This document shows positions 49,001 through 61,000 of a DNA stretch of 64,000 nt, one piece after another. The stretch covers positions 16,229,717 through 16,293,716 of the forward strand of contig NC_088305.1 of the NCBI RefSeq assembly GCF_032854445.1, in the 5' to 3' direction. Source of the stretch: Liolophura sinensis (Eukaryota > Mollusca > Polyplacophora > Chitonida > Chitonidae). The notes beneath the pieces were generated by a model. The model was not told the origin of the DNA, searched no databases, and was given only the letters and a program-made list of their open reading frames with translations. The stretch's first letter is position 1, and each line of letters starts with the position of its first letter. The translations under genes and the position numbers were made by a program.

Positions 49001-52000
49001 CCCACTGACAGAGCAAACTGGCTGATACTGTGCCGGGTTACAGTTGCATGGCAAACCTGAAAAGTCAACACATCAAATTATGACAATGATATTAATCCTT
49101 GTTCATAAGGAATGGGAAAATACATATTTCTCATGACAACCTTTTACAACATTGAAGTTTGCAGTTTGAACTCTTTTATCAATGAAGATAAATTTATTTA
49201 TTTATTTATTTATTTATTTATTTGATTGGTGTTTTACACTGTACTCAAGAATATTTCACTTATACGACGGCAGCCATCTGCAGCTTGCTGACAGACCTTC
49301 CCACGTACGACCGGAGAGGAAGCCAGCATGAGCTGGACTTGAACAACTCACAGCCACCGCATTGGTGGGAGACTCCTGGGTCATTACGCTGAGCTAGCGC
49401 ACTAACCAACTGAACCACGGAGGCCCCTGAAGATAAATTAAGTCAAAATCTTGAAACTTGAAAAATTAAGGAGCTGAACTTAAGAAGTTCCTGATGGAAC
49501 GGGGTGTCCCCCAGGACACACCAAGACCACTGATCAGTAAGATAGTGTCAAAAAAAGTTGTCTAATATTTTGACAAGTCACATGATAAATAACAAATGTT
49601 TTTACCTTCAACAACAGAAGAGTTTGAACTTGAAACTCCCCTTTTCGGAGTTAGACCTTACAGCTACAGCTGCACCTGCAGCATTCATAACCAGCAGGCC
49701 TACATAGGTTCACATGGAGACCCAATTTTGTGTCCTCTCACACACAGATCAAGGGATACAACTTTTGTAGCCACTATACATTTATTATTCCCCCTTGCAC
49801 ACATTGCAAACAGTCCTGACTTCTCTCGACAAGGTTCCAGTTTTCCAATGTGACAAGTGGAATCAACACAGCCAAACCGTTTGTAAGATGTCTTTATCAT
49901 GGGCGGAGTCTTTGATCTGGGTCATAGGAGGATGTTAATAAATTTGCTTATTTATTTGATTGCCTCTGTGGCTGAGGTGGTCAGCACGGGATACATGGTG
50001 TGAGGTACAGGAGATATTACTTGTGTAAGTCGTGCTTTCCACCTGCTTGGCAGGACAGTGACGTGGTCAGCACGGGATACATGGTGTGAGGTACAGGGGA
50101 TATTACCTGTGTAAGCCGTGCTTACCACCTGCTTGGCAGGACAGTGACGTGGTAAGCACGGGATACATGGTGTGAGGTACAGGGGATATTACCTGTGTAA
50201 GCCGTGCTTTCCACCTGCTTGGCAGGACAGTGATGTGGTTAGCACGGGATACATAGTGTGAGGTACAGGGGATATTACCTGTGTAAGCCGTGCTTTCCAC
50301 CTGCTTGGCAGGACAGTGACGTGGTTAGCATGGGATACATGGTGTGAGGTACAGGGGATATTACCTGTGTAAGCCGTGCTTTCCACCTGCTTGGCAGGAC
50401 AGTGACGTGGTTAGCATGGGATACATGGTGTGAGGCACAGGGGATATTACCTGTGCAAGCTGTCTTTTCCACCTGCTTGGCAGGACAGTGACGTGGTCAG
50501 CATGGGATACATGGTGTGAGGTACAGGGGATATTACCTGTGTAAGCCGTCCTTTCCACCTGCTTGACAGGACAGTGACGTGGTTAACATGGGAAACATGG
50601 TGTGAGGTACAGGGGATATTACCTGTGTAAGCCGTGCTTTCCACCTGCTTGGCAGGACAGTGACGTGGTTAGCATGGGATACATGGTGTGAGGTACAGGG
50701 GATATTACCTGTGTAAGCCGTGCTTTCCACCTGCTTGGCAGGACAGTGACGCTTTGTACAGAAAACCTCCCCACCCTGACACACACACTCATTACAGTCA
50801 ATCGTCATGTGAGAGCTGTGGGCTGCTAAAAAGGCAAACAACAAAAGATCAAAATGGAATAAAACATGCATTTAATCACCAGATATGTGTGTTTCCATAC
50901 AGAAGAAACAATATCACCTCCTTCATACATGAGTAATTAACATAATTAAAAGTTATCCAAACAAAAATAATAAATAATAACTATAACATAACATAACATA
51001 GATATGTTAAATAATGATTTCTTATTACCACCTTTTATATATGACTGCATCCATAGAACAAATAAGAGAGAGGAAAGTGAGACAAAAAGAAAAGAAAAAA
51101 ATTATATACATTGATTGTTAAGTTTAGTGTTAAAAGAGCGTTCATTTTTAAATTTTTAACTATAGCTATACACACACGCATGTAGTATTGACTCCCTCTC
51201 TTCTATTTATTAATCATCATGGTGAAAATAAGAAAAAAAAAACATCACCAACCAATTGAACTGTCAGATATGCCACAGTTTTTGACGACATCGCACGTCA
51301 TCTTTGTCTTGAACTCCAGCTCTCCGCGATGTGTACAGTAATACACCTCGTGACAGTTCAGTTTCCCATTTGCCCTGGGAATGCGCACATAGGAATTCTG
51401 GGGTACCCGGAAATTAGACACTTCCCCCATGTTACAACCTGAAAACGAAAGTCCGAAAAATCTGCCATTTCAGCTAAATATTCAGGGCTTTCGATTATGC
51501 CTTTTCCCAGGATAGTAAAGGGTGTGCCCAAAATTTCTCACAAAAAATTGATCAAGTTTCACAATAAATTCTCAAAAGTCTCCATAAGATCAATGAATCG
51601 ATCACAATGAAGCAAAATGTGTCACTTAAATATGTTAAACTTTAAATGAAATCAACTAAGCCAACCAAAAGTTTATCAACATTTTTTACTTAATTCAATG
51701 TGAACACAAAATATTCTTCCTCATTTATCCCCTGAGCTTGGTGCATTGAAAACATCTGAGCTCTATTAAAACCTTTTAAAATCGTCAGAAATGTGCTACA
51801 AATTTCAGACTTTTTCGCCCCAATGGAATCTAGAATAGAGGGTAAACATATGCCCGCATCAGGATTAAAGCTAACATATTAGATGACCCAATTTGAATAT
51901 TCAGACAACTTCAAATTGATCAACAATTTTAACAAACTGAAGTTTGTCACCTAACTCACAAAAAACTCACAGCTTTAGGAAAAATCACCCAAAAACATTA

Positions 52001-55000
52001 TTAGCTTAGCTTTCTCTTAACATACATTTTCTACAAATATCAGCTTAAATGGAGGAAACATAGCAAAAGAGAGTTAATACACATAAATCACCAAATCTTT
52101 TATCCCAATAATGATTCTGTGATTACCTCACTTCTTTTCTATACTTATCACTTACCTGGTTTGCAGACGTAGGAGGGGCACCTATCGGCATGGCGACACT
52201 TGCGCCGATTAATCTGACACACTTGACCTTCGAGACAGGGGTTGGATCGACACGGATTGGTCACCTCTGACTCACGACTGTCAACTGGACTGGGGGCTAT
52301 CAACGACACAAACAAACGGCATCAGTCAATAGCTGGAAATAGTCCAACTTCCTCTCAAACATTCATACCAATTGCAAGTATTTATTTATTTTCTAGAGTG
52401 GTGCTGTATTTGAAAACAAACAACCTCTTTGGTCAAGGGCACATGATATCAAAGAAATATTTGTGGAAATTTGTTTGCGAATTTGGATAAGTATGTAAAA
52501 CTGTTAGGGAATTTCAATAGGTACATACACATATCAGAATTTTGATAAGTATGGGAAACTGTTGAGGAATTTGGATTGGTATGTGAAACTGTTGAGGAAA
52601 TTGGACTGGTATGTCAGACTGTTGAGGAATTTGGATAAGTATGTCAAACTGTTGAGGAAATTGGCTTGGCATGTTAAACTGTTGACGAAATTGGATTGGT
52701 ATGTCAAACTGTTGAGGAATTTGGATAAGTATGTGAAACTGTTGAGGAAATTGGATTGGTATGTCAAACTGTTGAGAAATTAGAATAGGTACATGAAACT
52801 GTTGAGGAATTTGACAGATACAAGACGGCAGGTAAATGTGGGCAGGTAGGTGAAAATATTGGGAATTAAGGAGGCAGGCAAAAATGTGAGAAATTTGGGC
52901 ATGCAGGAAGGTGAAAATGTTGGGAATTTGGGCACCTAGGTGAAAATGTTGAGAATTTGGGCAGCCAGGTGAAAATGTTGGAAACTTGGTATTTCAGGTA
53001 GATGAAAATGTGAGAAAGTTGAGAATGTTGGGAATTTAGGAAGTGTATGTATGCGAAAACATTGGGAATTTGGGCAGGCAAGTATGTAAAAATGTTCGGA
53101 ATATGGGCCAGTAGGTAAGTGAAAATGTTGGGAATTGGGGTAAGATGAGTGAACATGTTGGAAAGTTGGATAAATAGATGAAAATGTGGGGAATTTGGGC
53201 AGGTAGGTGAAAATGATGGGAACTTGAGCAGGTAGGGGAAAATGACAGGAATTTGGGCAGGTAGAGGAAAATGACGGGAATTTGGGCAGGTTGGTGAAAA
53301 TGTTGGGAATTTGCGTATGTAGGTGAAAATGTCGGGGATTTGGGCAGCTCGGTGAAAATACTGGGAACCTGGGTAGGTCAGTGAAAATATTGGGAATTTG
53401 GGCGGGTAGATGAAAATATTGGGAATTTGAGTAGATACATATAGGTGTACATGAAAATGTTGGTCGGCAGGTGAATCTAATGAGTAATTCTGGTACATGA
53501 ATGTACATGTAGCTGGAAATAAAATTAGTAATGCTGGTGAAACTGTAGAGGAATATGGGCATGCAGACACCCCAATATAACAACCATACCCAGGTACTGC
53601 TTGATGGAGACACACTCATCGTGCAGATTACGTGGGGCCAGGTTCATACACAGCGTCTTTACGGTCTGCTGGGAGTGGAGCCGCTTCGGATCTATACACT
53701 GTGTTAGGATCTCCATACAGTCATCCCTGTAACATACCATGCAGTTTGCACATATCATCTGTCCATATTTGATGTGACTGATCACTAGTGATGCATGACT
53801 GCTATGCCATGCCAAGAACATTACCAGTGTACTAATTATTCTTAAAAGGCAAGTTGAACGACACACTGCAAAAAACAGCCACATGAGAATCCTTGACTCC
53901 TCATTGTAAGAAATGCCCCACAAAAAGCGGGGATTTCCAGGAACTCACTTAACAACCAAGGCCAGGATTTAAGAAATTCTTCTGCGTCTTAGCAATGGAA
54001 GGTAAGCATCTTAATCCCCTGGCCACTACTCATTCTCAAAACAAACATAGAATCAGTAGCAAGACTACCAAAGAGCTTGACTATGAGACACATGAATGCA
54101 AAACCTCAGCTAAATGCATAAAGAACTGAAATCATGAATTTGGTAATTTTCAGTAATTAATACGCTCATAGAGCATCAGTGATGGAACCTCCCCCTAGTG
54201 CCATTGTGCTTTATATGCATGTAAAACTTCAGGTCAGTACATAAAATATTTTTTATGATACCAACCCTAACATTTTGTCTAACGGTGATTCTAATACACG
54301 ATTAAGTCAGGAATTCAGTCATTTACAGGGTTTAATATATGCACACAGTGAATCAATGATGGAATTCTCCCTCTTGCTATGGTGCTCTACATGTGTGCAA
54401 ACTGTGAGCTCAATACCAGTGTGCAAACCGTGAGCTCAATACCAGTGTGCAAACCGTGAGCTCAATATCAGTGTGCAAACCGTGAACTCAATACATGTGC
54501 ACAAACCCTGAGCTCAATACAAGTATGCAAAAACCCTAAGCTCAATACAAGTGTGCAAGCCCTGAGCTCAATACCTGTGTGCAAACCCTGAGCTCAATAC
54601 ATGTGTGCAAATCATGAGCTCAATACCGACAGTACTTTTTTACGACATCACCCCTAATATTTTGTTCAACACGCTTTCTCCATTAATGATGCCAAAGATC
54701 AAGGTATGCCTGTACTTTATATAGGTGAGCTAAAAATGATGTTCAAAATCAAAAAGAACAATTGTGAGACATCTAACAACCCCTGTGTTGTCTTACCAGC
54801 AGAATGCTATACGTCCTGGACGGCCTCTACACGGTTTGAGCTGCAGGGAACACGCAATGGCCTTCCACTTCTCTGGTTCACAATAACGAATGTCTGAAAG
54901 AGAAAACAAAGAAAGACACTGTACATGTGAATGAAAACACCAATCCAGTTGGGTACACACAAGATTGACCAATGAGCGACATGGTAGCAAAATGAAGGAA

Positions 55001-58000
55001 GTGAAAAAAATGTGACAAATTAGAAAAGGAAGATACTGGATTTGAACCCATGACTTCCAGGTATTACATACAATAGGTCTAGTTCTAAGACCAGCACAGA
55101 GACAATGTGGCGCATAGCCAAAGGGAAAAGGCAGAAAGAATACATGCTGTCTACAGGTGGAGTCAATCCTCACCGAAAACTACAGTAATTAGTTTTATGC
55201 AGTCTTGCACAAAGCCCCTGGGTTAAGAAGATGAAGAGACTTTCATACAGTTTTAAACAACAAAGAGCAGAATGGAAATCAGCAGCCTAAAATACATCTG
55301 AATATGTCATGTTTATATCAAAATTGAAAACTTTTTTTTGTGGAATCAAAAAACAAGAACAATGGGGATTCAAAACTAAATGGCTAGAACCCCTATTCTT
55401 AAGACCCGTGACTAAAGAGAATCAAAAAATGCACAGGGGGTGATCTTGCTGGCCATGTTTGAAGTTTACATTTTCTGTCTCTAGATAAATGCATATATAA
55501 ACACACATAAGCAAGCACACATTCCACTTTCAATTTCATATTCATCACGGAGTTGTGTGCCAGAGAAAAATAATGATATCGAAATCTGGCTATGTGCACA
55601 GAAAAGTACATGTACTTGAAATGTACAATAATTATGGCTTAAGCAGAAAGTGTAATGCCCACTCTGGAGCCTCTCTGTACACATCAGGTAATCTGGGAAG
55701 AGAACCCGAGTGGCTACGCACAATTGACTAGCAAACGGAGCAAATCTAAACAGGTATAATTTGTCTGGTTACTTCAGTGGTGGAGGCAGAGTTGGTTGAG
55801 TTGGCTTGGTTGGGCGGATGGGGTTAGAAAGGGTGGAATTGGGAGAAATGGGGCTGGGCAGGGATTTAAAGGGGTAGTGGATGCCATGGTAACCTGTCAG
55901 TGGTTGGGAACATTGAATGAAAACAAAAAGTTGGTGAGCTGTGATAGTCGGTACCCTAATTCCTTAACATTTTTGCATATGAAACAGCAATTTTATGCAC
56001 TTTTTCAATTTGATTTTGGAGACAAAACTACCCTCATTCTTACACATTTTCAACTGCCTCTGCAGCCAATATTCTGAAACATTCTGAAGGCAATAATTTC
56101 CACAGCTTTATGAAGCTTGCATCTTTAAGTACACAAACTAATCATTTTTCAGTGTCATTTCATATGCACAAATTCCGCTGAATGGGTTGCACGTTGGGGG
56201 GGTGTTAGGGTGGCTCAAGCAAGTGAATTATGCAGTAAATCCACCCACAATCCTACAACTATAAAGTGTATTTCGTGGTAATCACACCCACAATCCTACA
56301 ACTATAAAGTGTATCTTGTTGTAAATCCACCCACAATCCTACAACTATAAAGTGTATCTTGTGGTAAATCCACCCACAATCCCACAACTATAAAGTGTAT
56401 CTTGTGGTAAATTCACCCACAATCCCACAAGCATAAAGTGCATCTTGGTGTAAATCCACCCACAATCCCACAACTATAAAGTGTATCTTGTGGTAAATAC
56501 ACCACAATCCTACAACTATGAAGTGTATCTTGTGGTAAATACACCCACAATCCTACAACTATAAAGTGCATCTTGTGGTAAATACACCCACAATCCCACA
56601 ACTATAAAGTGTATCTTGTGGTAAATACACCCACAATCCTACAACTATAAAGTGTACATTGTGGTAAGTACATCACAATCCCACAACTATAAAGTGTATC
56701 TTGTGGTAAATACACCCACAATCCCACAACTATGAAGTGTATCTTGCGGTAAATATACTCACAATCTTACAACCATAGAAAACAAAACATTGTTTTGTCC
56801 CAGTTTACAGTGAGCCCCATTTTCCATTTTCATGCAATTTTTTTATTTCTTATATAATGCACAAGGTAACAGGTACTGGTGATCTGTAAACTGTCATCAG
56901 CCAATTGTTTCTATTTTCACCATAGCCTCTTGCATTAAGTCACAAGACATTGCATTAAGATGAAAGATGGGGCTCCAATCACTTTGACGCAAACCTCCTC
57001 ATTCAAGGTTTAAGCTGGATTTTTTTTCTACCAGCCAAAACCATGGTGAAAGCACCAGAGTATCAACTTGCACATAGATGGTTGCACTGGTAGTGAGGTA
57101 AATTGAGGAAACAGATGTTGTGGGGTCTGTTTGTGGGTCAGATAATGATTTACAGTAGTAGGTATTTATAACAATAGCCAGGCCTTGACAGGCACATCAG
57201 CCCTAAGTGTGAAGGGGGGGGGGGGGGGGGGGGAGAGATTAGACAAACTGAGAGGGAAACGAACACAGACATGATCTGATATGGACTTAGGCATTTTCCT
57301 TTATACCAGCTAGTAGCATATGCTCCTGTATATGTAGTTAGGCTGGATCTTCAGTATGTTTCACTTTATAAAATTATACAGCTGTAATTGGTGACTTCTC
57401 ATAACTTCATTAAAAATGAAAAAAAAAAAAACATACAGATTTTAGGTGATTTAGCAATGCTGTGCTGGTGTCTGTTTTACCTCCGTGCTGTGCTGGTGTC
57501 TGTTTTACCTCAGTGCTGTGCTGGTGTCTGTTTTACCTCAATGCTGTGCTGGTGTCTGTTTTACAACAAATGCTGTGCTGGTGTCTGTTTTACCTCAGTG
57601 CTGTGTTGGTATCTGTTTTACCTCAGTGCTGTGCTGGTGTCTGTTTTACAACAAATGATGTGCTGGTGTCTGTTTTACCTTAGTGCTGTGTTGGTGTCTG
57701 TTTTACCCCATTGCTGTGCTGGTGTCTGTTTTACAACAAATGATGTGCTGGTGTTTAGTAAGTGAGGTTAACGTAAAAGCTACAAATACATAGAGGATAT
57801 TTCACAGTGAAGGTTGAATACCGTATGTATTTTTTATCTGAGAGGTGGAAATGACACAAAAACATCGTATCTTGGTGCATGATGTACATGTGTGAATGTT
57901 AAAGTTGATTGAGCCCGTATTATGACATGATCCTGAAGGATCTGGATTGAAATGTCATCAAACAAAATGTTTCTTTTCTGACTTCATGGCATCTGGGTGT

Positions 58001-61000
58001 AAAATATCAACGTAATATCAACTGTAGTAACAGAAGTGATATCAAACTGAGTGAAATATCACCTTTATCAGTGGAGGAAATCCCAACATTTCACCTTTAC
58101 ATAAATAATGAAGATAAGTATAAAATGACAACAGAATCAAACAACTGACACAGTTTTTAGAACAACATATAAAATTAAAACCAGTCGAACGCATATGTAC
58201 TGTTTTTGCCGTATAAACTGGCTCAATTAGTTTATTTTAGTCACACTGAAACTCTCTAAGCAAAGATCTGTTATCAAATTAGGCCTAAACCAACACATCA
58301 CAAGTCATTTAGTTATAGGTGTAGCTTGAAAACACAAGTTAACTTAGATTTATGGATTGAAGACTAGACTATGAAATAAGGGTGTTGAATTTGCCTACCT
58401 GTTTTGAACTAAAAATGCAAATGTACTCTAGTGTGTCATGTCCGCAGCTATTTAATCCTCAACAATCATAAATGACAGCTCCACTGACTAATTTAATACA
58501 CCACTTGTGAGGGACAAATTTTTAAACAGGTAATATATCATCATCCCTCTGACAGGCTAAGCACTGTGTATTATTATTACTATTATTACTGTATTACATA
58601 AGTGTTCTCTGTGAGTGTGGGTCATAAAAGTGCCATGTCAGGTAAAGTCTCAAGTGTGTTTGTGTAACGGAAATCCCTAACCACCTTTTTACACCCTCAA
58701 TTAATCCTCTGTCTTGTCGGCAGTCATGCATGATGTTTGACAAGTACACATATCAATTTGTAGATTTCATACACGCAGTGCCACAACAATGCTCCAAACT
58801 GACAACCTGTAGGATATTAGCCTGTCTCATTACGTCCGTCTGAACAAAAAGACCACCACAGCAGGGGACAAATCTTACTGGCATCAACTTTTTTGCATTT
58901 GTTTCATCGAGCAGAAAATCGTTGTTTTTCCTGCACTGTGTGCAGGTGAATTCCATCTTCAATTGTTGATTTTAGCTCAGTTTAGCAGAAATTTGATAAA
59001 AATTAATAGGGTAATGTGCAGTTTGAACTTTTTTGTCGATAAAGGTAACAAAAAAAAAAGTCCTACTGTAATGTGTGAAAACTGTTCTGCCACACTGGTT
59101 GACTTGAATTTACCAATCACCTATCTCATTATGTTCTGCAGACATAACTAGACAGCTCTCTCCTTCAGTAACTTCCTGAATTCACAAACACTCAGCTCCT
59201 TTATTTTCTCAAACATTCATCTACTCTAAATTCCTTTTCGTGACTTTTTTTCTAAGACACCCATGTTATAGTAAACATGCATCACAGTGATCAAGGTTTT
59301 CAAACCAAGATAAATGCACAAGACCCATTACTGAGCTATGGCCCATTACTGAATTGCGGCCCTTTACTGAGTTATGGCCCCTTACTGAGTTATGGCCCTT
59401 TACATACATATCCCATACTAGGTTACATGTTCATGAGCATGGCTGTTGGATTGCACTGGCGGAAAGCTCATGTTTCTTGGATGAATTGCATGCCTGTTTA
59501 ATTAGGAAAAATAGCTTTTTCCAGACTATTTGACTGTGCACACTCCATATTGCCCTGGGATTGAAGGTGTACCCCCAAGTCTTGGCAGATGGCCCTGAAT
59601 TTCATCTAAAACCAGCTACATGACAAACGGTTAAACAAGGCACTGAAAATTAGAGAATTTATATCTGCCATTACTATCTATACATTATGTGTGCAAGTTA
59701 TCTTCACAGATGGCAGGAATTCAAAGCTTACATGTGTGACATTATTGATACAAGTCTGTGTTTTGGTGGCTGTATTTTCTGACTATCACAAGTTGTTTTC
59801 TTCCTGATCCTCTGTACTTCTTGAGCTACACAACAATCTGATGATTGGTTTATAAGAGACAATAAACTTTTCACTTCATGTTTTGTGGGTCAGAAATTAG
59901 AAACCTGCAGGATATGCTCTAGTGTTAAGAGCTCTAAGCTAGACTCATGCTAGGTCAGCCCTTACTGGGCTAAGGGCTATGAGCTAGAACTTATGCTAGG
60001 TCAGCCTTCTCTAGGCTAAGGGCTCTGAGCTAGAAATGCTAGGTCAGCCCTCTCTGGGCTAAGAGCTGAGCTAAATTTATGCTACAACTGATGGTCAGCC
60101 CTCGCTAAGAGCTCTCAGCTGGAGCTTATGCTAGGTTTCTTGTATATGGTATTCATTGATCTCTAATAATGAAGTATACATAAGTGATTAATTTTAAATT
60201 CGAATATTCAGCTGGTTAAGTTTATAAACAAACCAGTTGAATAATACTTTTGACAAGTCACATGGTATACATGTAGTTAGGCTTCACCTTTAATGATAAA
60301 AAAGTTTGAATTCCACCTACCCTATTTTAACATCGCATTTACAATAGGTTTAACAGGTATTCAACTGCAAAGTCCTGACAAGGCTGACATCCAGCCTGGA
60401 CACTTCCACACAGCCCTGCCCAGCATAGCCCTGCCCAGCGTAGCCCTGCCCAGAGTAGGCCTGCCCAGTGCAGCCCAGCCCAGCCTAGCTCACTAGCAAG
60501 ACACTCAAGACTTTGAACAGCAGACAATATAGATCACACAACCACAAAGGCTTAAATATTTATTCATTTATTTGCTTGGTGTTTTATGCCGTACTCAAGA
60601 ATATTTCACTTATAGGACGGCAGCCAGCATTATGGTGGGTGAAAACCGGACAGAGCCCGGTGGAAACCCACGACCATCCGTAGGTTGCTGCCAGACCTTC
60701 TCACGTACGGCCGGAGAGGAAGCCAGCATGAGCTGGATTTGAACTCACAGCGACCGCATTGGTGAGAGACTCTTGGGTCATTACGCTGCACTAGCGCGCT
60801 AACCGACTGAGCCACGGAGGCCCTAAAGGCTTGAATAATTGAACATGATACAGCCCTGTTATACAATTCGCTATATACAATTCGCTACATGATGTGCATG
60901 AGTTTGCAAAGAGAAATAAAAAAATAGAACATTTAATTGCTATTTTTCACATCATCAATGGGGAATACAACGAACTTTAAAGAAGCTGGTCCATGCAGTG

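Noticed and set aside
50103-50871. Series of 65-codon minus frames and a 112-codon frame
   Set aside because: They overlap the 86-bp repeat. Only the part 50709-50825 of the longest is real coding sequence (a RECK exon).
52866-53619. Minus-strand open frames of 249 and 227 codons
   Set aside because: They are translations of the ~29-bp minisatellite, rich in Phe/Pro/His repeats, and lie within a RECK intron.
57388-57765. 125-codon Cys/Val/Leu-rich plus-strand frame
   Set aside because: Read-through of the 28-bp array, antisense to RECK.
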